Notes: generated by a model not told the origin, from the sequence alone. A stretch of DNA of 64,000 bases from Brachybacterium sp. Z12 (GCF_014400405.1 NZ_CP060496.1:2604001-2668000), one strand, 5' to 3'. Positions 9,451 through 19,960 are shown, numbered from the stretch's first letter. Program-made: numbers and translations.

Positions 9451-9487
9451 TTTACATAGAACCGCCGGTACTTGATACCCTAGGTTC
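9451..9487 (+). promoter_or_regulatory. TetR operator palindrome over the tetR/fadE promoter
   Basis: A perfect interrupted palindrome GAACCnnnGGTAnnnnnTACCnnnGGTTC covers 9459-9487, ending two bases before the tetR start. It overlaps a plausible promoter, -35 TTTACA (9451-9456), 17-bp spacer, -10 GATACC (9474-9479), which would start transcription at or next to the GTG (leaderless). TetR family proteins commonly repress from such two-arm sites. Binding by the adjacent TetR protein, and control of the divergent thiolase operon, are inference. Confidence 0.6.
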
Positions 9488-9488
9488 C

Positions 9489-10136
9489 GTGAATGCGACG
9501 ACGCAAGCCCCCGTGGACGGCCGATCGGCCCGCTGGGCCCGCCACCGGGAGGAGAGACGTGCCGAGCTGCTCGATGTGGCCCGGCACCTCATCCATGAGC
9601 AGGGCCCCGACGTGACGATGGAGGACATCGCCGCGGCTTCCGGCACCTCCAAATCCATCGTCTACCGCTACTTCGAGGACAAGGCGAAGCTGCAGCGTGC
9701 GCTGGGACGCAGCATCCTTTCCACGATGCACTCGAAGCTGCTGGACGAGATGCGCGCCCTCGAGGCCCGGGTGGGCCGCGAGCCCGAGCCCGACGAACGG
9801 ATCCACGCCATGATCCGCGCCTACGTCGAGACCGCGCAGCGCTCCCCCGGCGTCTACCGCTTCGTCACCCGGCCCAGCGACGGGCTGAACCATTTCCTGT
9901 CCTCGGTGTCCCGCCTGGTCGCGACCTTCCTGCCCGCCGAGATCCCCGCTCCGCAGGTCTGGGCCCACGGTGCCGTGGGCTTCGTCGAACGGGCCGTCGA
10001 CATCTGGATGACCGACCACGAGAGCGCCGACGACACGAGCGATCCCCACGGTTCCGCTCAGCGCTCCACCCCACTCACCTCCGATCAGCTCGTGACCCAC
10101 CTGGTCACCTGGCTCATGAAGGGACTGCACGCATGA
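9489..10136 (+). CDS. TetR/AcrR family transcriptional regulator
   Basis: A 215-residue repressor. Residues about 20-68 hold the TetR helix-turn-helix (LIHEQGPDVTMEDIAAASGTS, then IVYRYFEDKAKL); the rest is a helical ligand-binding domain. In FadR/KstR-like systems acyl-CoA releases such repressors from DNA, which fits the neighbourhood. The start is GTG 9489; no clear ribosome site precedes it, in line with a leaderless message. Its stop overlaps the acyl-CoA dehydrogenase start by four bases (ATGA), so both are co-transcribed, while the thiolase-fabG-maoC arm diverges. A palindrome directly upstream is the likely target. Confidence 0.9.
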   Translation: MNATTQAPVDGRSARWARHREERRAELLDVARHLIHEQGPDVTMEDIAAASGTSKSIVYRYFEDKAKLQRALGRSILSTMHSKLLDEMRALEARVGREPEPDERIHAMIRAYVETAQRSPGVYRFVTRPSDGLNHFLSSVSRLVATFLPAEIPAPQVWAHGAVGFVERAVDIWMTDHESADDTSDPHGSAQRSTPLTSDQLVTHLVTWLMKGLHA

Positions 10137-12304
10137 CCACCGATTCCCGCACCGCACCCTCCGCACCCTCCACCAAGGCGGAGGTCTCCGACGAGACCAG
10201 CACCGCCAACCCCACCGGACCCATCCCGGTCCCGCATGGCGACAGCCCCCGCCTCGACGTCGCACAGACCTCCGAAGCACTGATGGGCAAGTGGGCCGCA
10301 GCCCGCCGCACGGCGCGCGAGCGTGCCGCCCGGCCGGAGCTGCACCGACCGATCGATGCCTCCGTGGCCGAGCACCGGGAGCGCGTCTACTCCCAGCTCC
10401 AGCTCCTCGCCGAGGAGGACGTCTCCCACCTGATGCTGCCCGAGCACCTCGGCGGCCCCAACGACAACGGCGGCAACGTGGCCTCCTTCGAGGAGCTGGT
10501 CGTCGCCGACCCCTCGCTGCAGATCAAGGCCGGAGTCCAGTGGGGTCTGTACACGTCCGCGATCATCCAGCTGGGCAACGAGGAGCAGCAGCACGCCTGG
10601 GTGCCCGACGCGATGGACCTGACCACCCCGGCGCCTTCGCGATGACCGAGATCGGCCACGGCTCCGACGTGCAGTCCCTCGCGACCACCGCCACCTACGA
10701 TCCGGACGGCGGCGACGATGGGGAATGGGTGATCCACACCCCTTCCGCGCCGCCTGGAAGGACTTCCTGGGCAACGCCGCGATCCACGCCAGGTCGGCGA
10801 CCCTGTTCGCTCGACTGATCACGAACGGCGTGGACCACGGCGTGCACTGCTTCTACGTCCCGGTGCGGGACGCCGACGGCGAACTGCTGCCCGGCGTCTC
10901 GAGCGAGGACGACGGGGAGAAGGGCGGGCTGAACGGCATCGACAACGGCCGCCTGGCCTTCGACCACGTGCGCATCCCCCGCACGAACCTCCTGAACCGG
11001 TACGGCGACGTCGCCCCCGACGGCACCTACACCTCCCCCATCGAGTCCCCCGGCCGCCGTTTCTTCACCATGCTCGGCACCCTCGTGCAGGGGCGGGTCT
11101 CGCTCGACGGCTCCGCGATCCGCGCCAGCCAGCTCGCGCTGCACATCGCGATCACCTACGCGACCCAGCGCCGCCAGTTCAGCGCCGCCGATCCCACCCA
11201 GGAGACGGTGCTGATGGACTACCAGGCGCACCTGCACCGCCTGCTGCCGAAGCTCGCCGCGACCTACGCTGGAGCCTTCGCGCACGAGCAGCTGCTGCAG
11301 GCGTTCGACGACGTCTTCTCCGGCCGGGCCGACGACCCGGAGTCCCGCGAGGACCTCGAGACGCTCGCCGCGACCCTCAAGCCCACCTCGACCCGGCTCG
11401 CGCTGGACACCCTCCAGGAGTGCCGCGAGGCCTGTGGCGGTGCCGGCTTCATGGCGGAGAACCAGCTGGTGGGGCTCCACCAGGACCTCGATGTCTACGC
11501 CACCTTCGAAGGCGACAACACCGTCCTGCTGCAGCTGGTCGCCAAGCGCCTGCTCTCCGATTACACCTCCGAGCTGAGCAGCGTGGACCGGGCCGGGATC
11601 GGCCGCTTCATCGCGCAGCGCGCGGAGGTGCTCGCCAAACGGCACACCCCTGGGCACGCCTCGGCCAGAGCGTCGCTGACCGCGGCAACTCCCGACGCGC
11701 CTTCGACTCCATGCGCCAGACGGAGTTCCAGGAGGAGATGCTCGCCGACCGTGCCCGGATCAAGGTCGAGGAGGTCGCCCTCTCCCTGCGTGGGGCGGCG
11801 AAGATGAGCCCCGCCGATGCCGCCGCTGAGGTCAACAAGCATCAGGTGGAGATGCTCGACGCCGCCCGCGCCCACGCCGATCTGGTCCGCTGGCGCGCCT
11901 TCACCGCAGGGATCGAGGCGCTGACGGACGAGGGCTCCCGGGCCGTCCTCACCGACGTGCGGGACCTGTTCGGGCTCACCGCCATCAACGACGACCTGGC
12001 CTGGTTCCTGCTGAGCGGGATGATCTCCACCCAGCGCGGCCGCCAGATCGACAACGACCTGCGCCGCCTGCTGTGGCGTCTGCGCCCGCACGTGCTCGAT
12101 CTCGTCGCCGCCTTCGACGTGCGCCCCGGCCATGTCCGGGCGCCGATCGCGCTCGGCGGCGAGCAGGAGCGGCAGGACGAGGCGGCCGCGTACTTCCGCG
12201 CCCAGCGGGCCAGCAGCACCGCTCCGGTGAGCGAGAAGACCCTCCGTGACCAGGCGAAGAAGGCGCGTCGAGCCGCCTCGGCAGCCAGCGGCGGCGCCCG
12301 CTGA
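10133..12304 (+). CDS. Acyl-CoA dehydrogenase/oxidase family protein, three apparent frameshifts
   Basis: Three fragments in successive frames make one flavoenzyme of about 724 residues when a single base is added near 10628, 10738 and 11650, each in a C/G-rich run. The order is: N-terminal helical domain ([13 protein letters not shown]), [14 protein letters not shown] (the substrate/FAD loop of the family), [28 protein letters not shown] and [18 protein letters not shown] (FAD and catalytic region), then a C-terminal extension typical of acyl-CoA oxidase-like proteins. It would oxidise acyl-CoA to enoyl-CoA. The position beside TetR, thiolase, FabG and MaoC matches mycobacterial fadE5. Dehydrogenase versus oxidase use cannot be told from sequence. 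Confidence 0.85.
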
Positions 12305-12309
12305 TCGTC

Positions 12310-12354
12310 AGCGGGGCGGCCCGGGGTCTCAGCACGCGCCCGGGCCGCCCCGCT
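12310..12354 (+). terminator. Terminator after the acyl-CoA dehydrogenase gene
   Basis: AGCGGGGCGGCCCGGG (12310-12325) pairs perfectly with CCCGGGCCGCCCCGCT (12339-12354) across a 13-base loop, six bases after the stop codon. There is no T run, which is usual for actinobacterial terminators. Confidence 0.8.
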
Positions 12355-12368
12355 ATGCGCGGCGATCG

Positions 12369-12374
12369 TAGACT
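12369..12374 (+). promoter_or_regulatory. Candidate -10 element of purL
   Basis: TAGACT lies 70 bases before the chosen purL start and just after the preceding terminator. No convincing -35 box is seen because the terminator stem occupies that position, so this is a weak call based on the hexamer and location. Confidence 0.35.
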
Positions 12375-12444
12375 GTGGGAACCGTGCCCGGCCTCCCGGC
12401 CGCTCGGCACCCCAGCCCTCGTGACGAACGGAACCGACACCGCG

Positions 12445-14780
12445 ATGACCGCTGACCTCGCCCCCTCCACCCCACACGGCCGGCCTCACCCGTCCGGGGA
12501 TGTCGACACGGTCGAGCATGCCGCCTCCACCCCCGAGCAGGCGCAGCCGTACGCGGAGCTCGGGCTCAAGGACGACGAGTACGCGAACATTCGCGAGATC
12601 CTGGGCCGCCGCCCCACCAACGCCGAGCTCGCGATGTACTCGGTGATGTGGTCCGAGCACTGCTCCTACAAGTCCTCCAAGAAGCATCTGAGCACCTTCG
12701 GGAAGCACACCACCGAGAAGATGCGCGAGAAGCTGCTGGTGGGCATGGGAGAGAACGCCGGTGTGGTCGACATCGGCGACGGCTGGGCGGTCACCTTCAA
12801 GGTCGAGTCCCACAACCACCCCTCGTACGTGGAGCCCTACCAGGGCGCGGCCACCGGCGTCGGCGGCATCGTGCGCGACATCATCTCCATGGGCGCGCGA
12901 CCCGTCGCCGTGATGGACCAGCTGCGCTTCGGCGCGATCGACCATCCGGACACCGCACGTGTGGTGCATGGCGTGGTCTCCGGTGTGGGCGGCTACGGCA
13001 ACTCGCTGGGCCTGCCGAACATCGGCGGCGAGACCGTCTTCGACGCCGCCTACCAGACCAACCCGCTGGTCAATGCGCTCGCGGTGGGCGTGATGCGCCA
13101 TGAGGACATCCACCTCGCCTCCGCCACCGGGCCTGGCAACAAGGTGGTGCTCTTCGGTGCGCGCACCGGCGGCGACGGCATCGGCGGCGCCTCCATCCTC
13201 GCCTCGGAGACCTTCGATGAGGGCGGCCCCGTCAAGCGCCCGAGCGTCCAGGTGGGCGACCCCTTCATGGAGAAGGTGCTCATCGAGTGCTGCCTCGAGC
13301 TGTTCTCCGCGGGCACCGTCGCCGGGATCCAGGACCTCGGCGCGGCCGGCATCTCCTGCGCCACCAGCGAGCTCGCCGCCAATGGCGGCTCCGGCATGCA
13401 CATCCACCTCGAGGAGGTGCTGCTGCGCGATCCCACCCTGAACGCCGGCGAGATCCTCATGAGCGAGTCGCAGGAGCGGATGATGGCCGTCGTGCGGCCG
13501 GAGAAGCTCGCGGAGTTCGAGGCGATCGCCGCCCGCTGGGACGTCGAGACCGCTGTGATCGGCGAGGTCACCGGTGACGGCCGCCTCACGATCGACCACC
13601 ACGGGCACCGCATCGTCGACGTCGATCCGGCCACCGTCGCGATCGACAGCCCGGTCTACGACCGCCCGTACGCGCGCCCGCAGTGGCAGGACGCCCTGCA
13701 GGCCGACGCCGCGGAGGCCCTCCCCGCCCGGAGACCGCGGAGGAGATCGCCGCGACGATCCGCACCCTGATCGCCTCCCCCAACCTCGCCTCCAAGGGCT
13801 GGGTCACCGATCAGTTCGACCGCTACGTGGGTGGCAACACCGCGCTCGCGATGCCCGATGATGCCGGTGTGCTCCGTATCGACGAGACCACCGGCCGCGG
13901 CATCGCGATCGCGACCGACGCCAACGGCCGCTACACCAAGCTCGATCCGCGCACCGGTGCCCAGCTGGCGCTGTCCGAGGCCTACCGCAACGTGGCCACC
14001 GCCGGCGCGGTGCCGCTGGCGATCACGGACTGCCTGAACTTCGGCTCGCCCGAGGATCCGGGCCCCATGTGGCAGCTGGTCGAGGCGATCGGCGGCCTGG
14101 CCGAGGCCTGCGAGACCCTCGAGGTCCCGGTCACCGGCGGCAACGTCTCCCTGTACAACTCCACCGGTGAGCCCGGCCTGATCGACTCCGCGATCCACCC
14201 CACCCCGGTGGTCGGTGTGCTCGGCGTGTTCGAGGACGTCGCCCGTCGCGTCCCCTCCGGGTGGCAGGGCGAGGGCCAGTCGGTGCTGCTGCTGGGCAGC
14301 ACCCGCGAGGAGCTCTCCGGCTCCGCCTGGGCCGACGTCGTGCATCAGCACCTGGGCGGTCTGCCGCCCCGGGTCGATCTCGAGGCCGAGCGCGCACTGG
14401 CGAAGGTGCTGATCACCTCTGCCGAGGAGGGGCTGGGCTCCTCCGCGCACGACCTCTCCGAGGGCGGCCTGGCCCAGGCTCTGGTGGAATCGGTGACCCG
14501 CTTCGGCTCCGGCGCCCAGGTCGAGCTCTCCGCTCTGACGGAGCGCGACGGCGTGGATCTCGCCACCGCCCTGTTCTCCGAGTCGCAGGCCCGTGCGCTG
14601 GTCGCGGTCCCCGCCGAGCAGGAGGAGCGGCTCATCGCCCTCGCGGCAGAGCACGGCGTGCCCGTGCTGCGCTTGGGCACCACCGGGGGCAGCACCCTCG
14701 AGATCGAGGGCGTGGGCGGCTTCACCGTGGGCGAGCTGCGGGAGCTGCGCGAGGGCACGCTGCCTCGCTACTTCGGCTGA
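12445..14780 (+). CDS. purL: Phosphoribosylformylglycinamidine synthase subunit PurL, one apparent frameshift
   Basis: PurL is the ATP-dependent synthetase subunit of the fourth step of purine synthesis, working with PurS and PurQ, which are not in this window. The N-terminal part carries [17 protein letters not shown] and VESHNHPS (nucleotide and magnesium site), GVGGIVRDI, and the second half [10 protein letters not shown] and [10 protein letters not shown]. The frame breaks near 13727 in CCCGCCCGG; one added base joins both halves into about 778 residues, close to the usual small PurL. ATG 12445 was chosen; GTG 12421 is a possible alternative. As purL is needed for purine synthesis, the break is probably a base-calling error. 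Confidence 0.93.
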
Positions 14781-14891
14781 CGAGGCACGGTGCGGCGGGA
14801 CCTCCACGGGCTGACCCCACGGGACCCGCTGCTCCACAACGCCTGGGCCGACGACAGCAGCTCCGCCTGAGCTCCTCCCTCCCCCACATCG

Positions 14892-14929
14892 CGACGAGCC
14901 CGCCGAGCATCAGCTCGGCGGGCTCGTCG
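14892..14929. terminator. Bidirectional terminator between purL and the pyruvyl transferase gene
   Basis: A perfect 17-bp stem, CGACGAGCCCGCCGAGC with its complement, closes on an ATCA loop. It sits between the convergent ends of purL (14780) and the minus-strand gene ending at 14949, so it can stop transcription from either side. Confidence 0.88.
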
Positions 14930-14948
14930 TCCGTCGGGGGCCGTGAGC

Positions 14949-16094
14949 TCAGGCGCCGCGATAGAGCAGATGTGCCTCGGTGACTTTCGCCGCGACCGCG
15001 GCGGCGAAGGAGGCCGGCTCCGTCAGCTGGTCGAGATCATGGACCTCCCCGGTCCCGTCCTCGATGCTCCACCCGGTCCCGCCCTCCACGAGCGAGCGAT
15101 GCTTGACGTCGTAGTACCCTGACTTCGCGGTCAGGGCGATCCCGCGTGCCCCGTGGAGCGAGGCGACCAGGTGATGGTGGAATCGCGTGGTGATCCACCG
15201 CTGCTGCGCCGCCGGTTCGAAATCCCCGCGCCAGAGCTCGGTGAACGGGACGAAGCCGTCCTCGGCCACCAGGTCTCGCAGACGGTCGTATCCGGCGTAG
15301 TCACCGCCCGGCAGCGCCTCGACGTACCGGACGCGCTCGCGCGGGATCCCCGACGCCTCGACCGTCCTGCGCACGTAGCCGAGCAGCCGCTCGAAGGCAC
15401 CGGCGTCGACCGCGTCGGACTGCACGCACAGCACCAGCTCCGGTGGGCCGGTGCGGTCGCGCTCAGGTTCCTGCTCGACGAGGTAGGCGTCATCGACTCC
15501 GCGGGCAAGTCCGAGCCGTTCTGCGCTCTCGGCATCGCGCACGCTGACATGGTCGAAGCCCTGGAGCCGCTCCTGGCCGAACGGCGCCAGGCCCTGACCG
15601 GTCGCGATCAGCGGGGCACCGCTGATCTGAGCCGTCGCACGCAGCGTGCGGATGATGAGGTCGTTCTCCGGCCAGACCGCGTTGATGAAGCCGCCTCCCA
15701 GCAGGTGCAGGCTCTGTGCTTCGCGCAGTGCCAGCAGCGGGGCGTCGTACAGCGGGGTGCCCAGCCCGGTGACGATGTCCTCGACGCTGCGGCGGGATCC
15801 TCGCAGGGAGTCCTCGACCGTCCGGAACACCGCATCGGTGACGCGCAGCCGGGGATGGATGCCCCCGAACAGCGCGGACGCGGTCCCGGGATGTCGGCAG
15901 TCCAGCCACACCTCGTCCTCGGGTAGGTGACGGGCCAGGTGCTCGAGCCATCGGCGCGCGATCAGCTCATCCCCGTAGTTCGGGTAGGAGGCCATGGAGA
16001 CCAGGTAGAGCGGAGCACGCGCGGGGCCCCGGAACGGGGGCGCCGGGGCGGGAGACGCTGCGGCAACCGGTCTGCGCCGGCGGAATCCGAACAT
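14949..16094 (-). CDS. Polysaccharide pyruvyl transferase family protein
   Basis: A 381-residue protein of the CsaB/WcaK pyruvyl transferase family, which move pyruvate from phosphoenolpyruvate onto sugars of cell-wall polymers. Visible family features are YLVSMASYPNYGDELIARRW near residues 30-50 (the G-D-E nucleotide-like loop), LHLLGGGFIN near 128, ATGQGLAPF, VSVRDAESAERLG, and the C-terminal RFHHHLVASLHG with conserved His/Arg. The first 25 residues are basic and Ala/Pro-rich without a membrane segment. The gene begins one base after the stop of the SLH-domain amidase, so the two are co-transcribed; pyruvylated wall polymer is the known ligand of SLH domains, which suggests the pair works together (inference). 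Confidence 0.85.
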   Translation of the reverse strand: MFGFRRRRPVAAASPAPAPPFRGPARAPLYLVSMASYPNYGDELIARRWLEHLARHLPEDEVWLDCRHPGTASALFGGIHPRLRVTDAVFRTVEDSLRGSRRSVEDIVTGLGTPLYDAPLLALREAQSLHLLGGGFINAVWPENDLIIRTLRATAQISGAPLIATGQGLAPFGQERLQGFDHVSVRDAESAERLGLARGVDDAYLVEQEPERDRTGPPELVLCVQSDAVDAGAFERLLGYVRRTVEASGIPRERVRYVEALPGGDYAGYDRLRDLVAEDGFVPFTELWRGDFEPAAQQRWITTRFHHHLVASLHGARGIALTAKSGYYDVKHRSLVEGGTGWSIEDGTGEVHDLDQLTEPASFAAAVAAKVTEAHLLYRGA

Positions 16095-16095
16095 C

Positions 16096-18172
16096 TCAGG
16101 CCCGTCCGGTGTGCTTCATCCAGCGCATCACGAAGGTCGCCATCTGGTCTCGCTTGATGTAAGCGTTCGGACGGAACGTGCCGTCATCCCAGCCGCGGCT
16201 GATCCCCGTCGTCGCCAGCCAGCCGATCTCCTTGGCGAAGATGTGGCTTCGCGGGACATCGACGAACCGGTCGGCCCCGGAGGCTTTCGCTGCCGGTTCC
16301 CCCGCTGCACGGTAGAGGAATGCTGCGACGGCGTCCCGCTTCACGGGCTCGAGCGGTCGGAAGGTCCGGTTCGTGCCGCTGCCCCATCCACGGGCGATGC
16401 CCTGCTCGAACGCCCAGCACAGCTCCTTGTAGAAGACGAAGCTCGGGGCGACGTCACGGAACGGAGAGGTGCGCGGGGCCGTGTAGGTCGGCGCGCCCAT
16501 CGCGCGATAGATGAACACGATCATCGCGTCGCGCAGGTTGTTGCTGTTGGGCTGGAAGGTGCGGCTGCTCCCGGAGCCCCAGCCCTTGGTCACGTTCGCG
16601 GCGAAGAGGTCCTGGATCTCGAGGAAGAACACCCTGGATGGGGCGACGTCACGGAACGCCGGTGTGACGAAACGGGTCTTTCCGCCCTCGAGGGCTGCGG
16701 CGCCGTTCTGGAAGGGCTGGATCTGGCGGTCGCCGTCCTTCGATGCGTTCCGGGAGGGCCTCCCCCAGGAATGCGTCCACTGCTTCGCGAACGGGGTGAC
16801 ATATCCGGCGGCTGCCCCGCTCTCCTGGAGCACGAGGCCCTTCGTCAGCACCGTTGCCGTGTACTTGCCGGTGCGGTGGGCGCTCTTGACCACCGTCCCC
16901 ATCTTCGACGCTCCCCGGCGCCCTCGAAAGCCCAGAGATGCTCCTTCCAGCCCCCGTCCATGAATCCCTGCGCTTCACCGCGGATGGAGCCGAACTCGTT
17001 GTAGAGCCTGTTTCCGGGGCACTCGGTACTGTTGACATCACGGTGACCGAGCATCTTCGCCAGGGAGACCGTCTTCCCCGGGGTGAACAGGGTGCCCGAC
17101 CCCGGAGTCCAGGAGGACTTCGCCGACACGCTCGTCTGGAACGTGCTCAGGAGCTTCCAGCCCACGAGCTGCGCGACCGCGACCCTGGCAGCGCGGGGCA
17201 CGGCGGTCGACGAGTGATGGCCCATCACCGAGATGCCGAAGGATCCCGAGTTGAAGCCGTAGGCGTGAGCACCGGTGATGTTGCGGTGCAGGCCGCCGCT
17301 GCGGCCCTCGAAGATCTGCCCGTACTTGGAGACCAGCACGTTGTAGCCGATGTCCGCCCAGCCCAGCGTCCGGGTGTGATAGTCCAGGATGCCTCGCACG
17401 AGCTGCGCGGACTGCGCCGAGGTATAGCTGTTGCTCCCGGCGGTGTGGTGGATGACCACGGCCTTCAGCTGGTCGACCGCGCTGGTGCCCCGCACTTTCG
17501 ACTCGTCTGCGCCCCATGCGGTTCGTGAGACGTACGCGGGCGTGCCAGGGCCCAGCGTCGGAGTGGCCGGGTTGCTCATGGTCGCCGCGGCGGGAGCGGC
17601 CATCGTGCGGAGCTGAGCGCCCTGGGAGACCGTCGCGTCGGGGCCGGAGAGCTGGGATGCCTGCTCATCTGCAGGAGCGGGCGAGGTGGTGACCACGTGC
17701 GCCACGAGATCCTCGGTGACATCGGCGCCGTCTAGCTCGGCGCGGATCTGCAGCGCGGACACGATCCCGAGCCAGGAGGCTTCCGTGCCGGCAGCGTCCT
17801 CTCCCGTCTCCGGGTTCTCCGCAGTCTCCAGCAGGAACCAGTCGGTCCATTCGCCGTCCTCGGCGAGGCCGCGCGCGTGGACCTCCGGCGCATCGATCTC
17901 ATTCGACCAGGTCACTCCGACCATGGTGGCGGGCTGGTCGGTCAGGTCACGGGCCTGGGCCCCGTCCACATCGATCAGGGCCGCATCTGCCAGCGGGACG
18001 TCGACGATCCGGGTCTCGCCGCCGGTCACCGTGGGATCGGCCAGTGCCGCCGGAGCGCTGGCGAGGACAGCCGCTCCGACAGGGAGCGCTGCGGTGGCAG
18101 CGAGCAGACCGCGCCGAGAAAGGGGCGCGGGGCCGTGGGCGTCGGTGGCGGGGGAAGGGACCGCTTTGACAT
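16096..18172 (-). CDS. Exported N-acetylmuramoyl-L-alanine amidase (PGRP fold) with SLH repeats, two apparent frameshifts
   Basis: The start is ATG 18172 (GGAG ribosome site 9 bases upstream), giving MSKRSLPP, then one missing C near 18155 leads into a Tat signal (SRRGLLAATAALPVGAAVLA, cleavage after ASAPAALA). A second break near 16912 joins the C-terminal part; with both repaired the protein has about 692 residues. Domains: a variable region, a type-2 amidase/PGRP domain (VVIHHTAGSN, YNVLVSKYGQIFEGR, MLGHRDVNSTECPG with His, His and Cys zinc ligands), then three SLH-like repeats (FRDVAPS...WGSGTNRTFRP, FVDVPRSHIFAKEIGWL, GWDDGTFRPNAYIKRDQMA). It would cleave peptidoglycan stem peptides at the cell surface while anchored through SLH to wall polymer. 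Confidence 0.83.
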
Positions 18173-18390
18173 GGTGAACAGCTCCGAGGACGAGAAGGGG
18201 CGGGTTGGATGCCGCAGCCTGGGCGCCCGGAGGGCTCGCTGAGCGGGCCGGAGGGCTCCTTCGCCGGTGGCATCCACCGATCACGGTAATGCACGGAGCG
18301 CAAGGGGGAGATCGCGCCAGGGTCACGATCGGACAAAGCCAGGAGATGCTCGTCTCTCACCAGCGTGGAGACGGGCCCGGGCATGCAGAA

Positions 18391-18426
18391 GGGCAGGCCG
18401 TCGGGATCTCTCCCGTCGGCCCGCCC
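18391..18426 (-). terminator. Terminator of the alpha operon (after rplQ)
   Basis: GGGCAGGCCGTCGGGA (18391-18406) pairs with TCCCGTCGGCCCGCCC (18411-18426) with two mismatches around a four-base loop, 20 bases past the rplQ stop. The remaining gap up to the amidase start (18173-18390) holds no gene I can recognise. Confidence 0.75.
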
Positions 18427-18445
18427 TGTGCGGTGCTGTCCTGGC

Positions 18446-18937
18446 TCAGGCCTTGGACTCGTCCTCGGTGCCCTCGGCGGGCTCCACCGGAGCGGTGTCC
18501 TCGGCAGCAGCGGTGTCAGCGGCCTTGGCGTCGTTCTTGGCGGCGCCCTCAGCCTCCTTCACCACGGCCTGCTTGGCCGAGTACTCCTCGGTGACCAGCT
18601 CGATGACCGCCATGGGGGCGTTGTCGCCCTTGCGGGGAGCCACCTTGGTGATGCGGGTGTAGCCGCCGGGACGCTCGGCGAAGGTCGGGGCGATCTCCTC
18701 GAACAGCGAGTAGACGACGCCCTTGTCGCGGATGGTCTCCATCACGCGACGACGAGGCGAGATCGCCCTTCTTCGCCTGGGTGATGAGACGCTCCGCGTG
18801 GGGGCGGAGGCGCTTGGCCTTGGTCTCGGTGGTGGTGATCGCCTTGTGGCGGAACAGCTCGGTGGCGAGACCCGAGAGGATCATCCGCTCGTGCGCGGGG
18901 ATCCGCCGAGGCGCGCACCCTTGGTGGGGGTAGGCAT
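18446..18937 (-). CDS. rplQ: 50S ribosomal protein L17, two apparent frameshifts
   Basis: L17 lies at the polypeptide exit side of the large subunit. From ATG 18937 the sequence reads [14 protein letters not shown], breaks near 18913 where CCCC should be CCCCC (restoring [15 protein letters not shown]), continues through [33 protein letters not shown], and breaks again near 18748 where two bases are missing (restoring [15 protein letters not shown]). The repaired protein is about 164 residues with an Ala/Glu-rich acidic tail after residue 120, as in other actinobacteria. It is the last gene of the alpha operon, after rpoA. L17 is essential, so both breaks are almost surely sequence errors. 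Confidence 0.92.
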
Positions 18938-18964
18938 GGTCGTTCTCCTAGTGAAAGATAAAGG

Positions 18965-19960
18965 TCAGTACTGGTCGCCGAAGCCGTCGGAGTAGGAATC
19001 CAGGGCCGACGGGTCGAAACCGGCCGGGGAATCCTTCAGCGACAGACCGAGATCGGCGAGCTTCGCCTTGACCTCGTCGATGGACTTCTGGCCGAAGTTG
19101 CGGATGTCGAGCAGATCGGCCTCGGAACGGGCAGTCAGCTCGCCGACGGTGTGGACACCCTCGCGCATCAGGCAGTTGTACGACCGCACCGTGAGGTTGA
19201 GGTCGTTGATCGGCAGCGCCAGATCGGCAGCCAGGGCCTGATCAGTGGGCGAGGGGCCGATCTCGATGCCCTCCGCCTCCTGGTTCAGCTCGTGGGCCAG
19301 ACCGAACAGCTCGACCAGGGTCTTGCCTGCCGAGGCCACCGCGTCACGCGGGGAGATGGCGGGCTTGGTCTCGACGTCGACGATGAGCTTGTCGAAGTCG
19401 GTGCGCTGCTCGACACGGGTCGCCTCGACCTTGTAGGTCACCTTGAGCACCGGCGAGTAGATCGAGTCGACCGGGACACGGCCGATCTCGCCGTCGATGC
19501 CCTTGTTCTGAGCGGCGGAGACGTAGCCGCGGCCACGCTCGACGATCAGCTCGATCTCCAGCCGGCCCTTCTCGTTCAGGGTCGCGATGTGGAGGTCGGG
19601 ATTGTGGATCTCCACACCGGCGGGCGGGGTGATGTCGGCGGCGGTGACGCGACCGGCTTCCTCACGACGCAGGTACATCACGACGGGCTCGTCGTTCTCC
19701 GAGGAGACGACGAGGTTCTTGATGTTGAGGATGACCTCGGTGATGTCCTCCTTGACGCCGGGGACCGTGCTGAACTCGTGCAGCACGCCGTCGATGCGGA
19801 TCGAGGTGACCGCAGCGCCGGGGATGGAGGACAGCAGGGTGCGGCGCAGGGAGTTGCCGAGGGTGTAGCCGAAGCCCGGCTCGAGCGGCTCGATGACGAA
19901 CCGGGAGCGGTTGTCCGACACGACCTCTTCGGTCAGCGTGGGGCGCTGTGCAATGAGCAC
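18965..19960 (-). CDS. rpoA: DNA-directed RNA polymerase subunit alpha
   Basis: A complete 331-residue alpha subunit, the scaffold for polymerase assembly and, through its C-terminal domain, contact point for upstream DNA and activators. The N-terminal domain shows [34 protein letters not shown] and [24 protein letters not shown]; the C-terminal domain after about residue 250 shows [24 protein letters not shown] and [15 protein letters not shown]. Length and motifs are normal. It lies between rpsK and rplQ; rpsD, often placed between rpsK and rpoA, is absent here. Confidence 0.97.
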   Translation of the reverse strand: MLIAQRPTLTEEVVSDNRSRFVIEPLEPGFGYTLGNSLRRTLLSSIPGAAVTSIRIDGVLHEFSTVPGVKEDITEVILNIKNLVVSSENDEPVVMYLRREEAGRVTAADITPPAGVEIHNPDLHIATLNEKGRLEIELIVERGRGYVSAAQNKGIDGEIGRVPVDSIYSPVLKVTYKVEATRVEQRTDFDKLIVDVETKPAISPRDAVASAGKTLVELFGLAHELNQEAEGIEIGPSPTDQALAADLALPINDLNLTVRSYNCLMREGVHTVGELTARSEADLLDIRNFGQKSIDEVKAKLADLGLSLKDSPAGFDPSALDSYSDGFGDQY

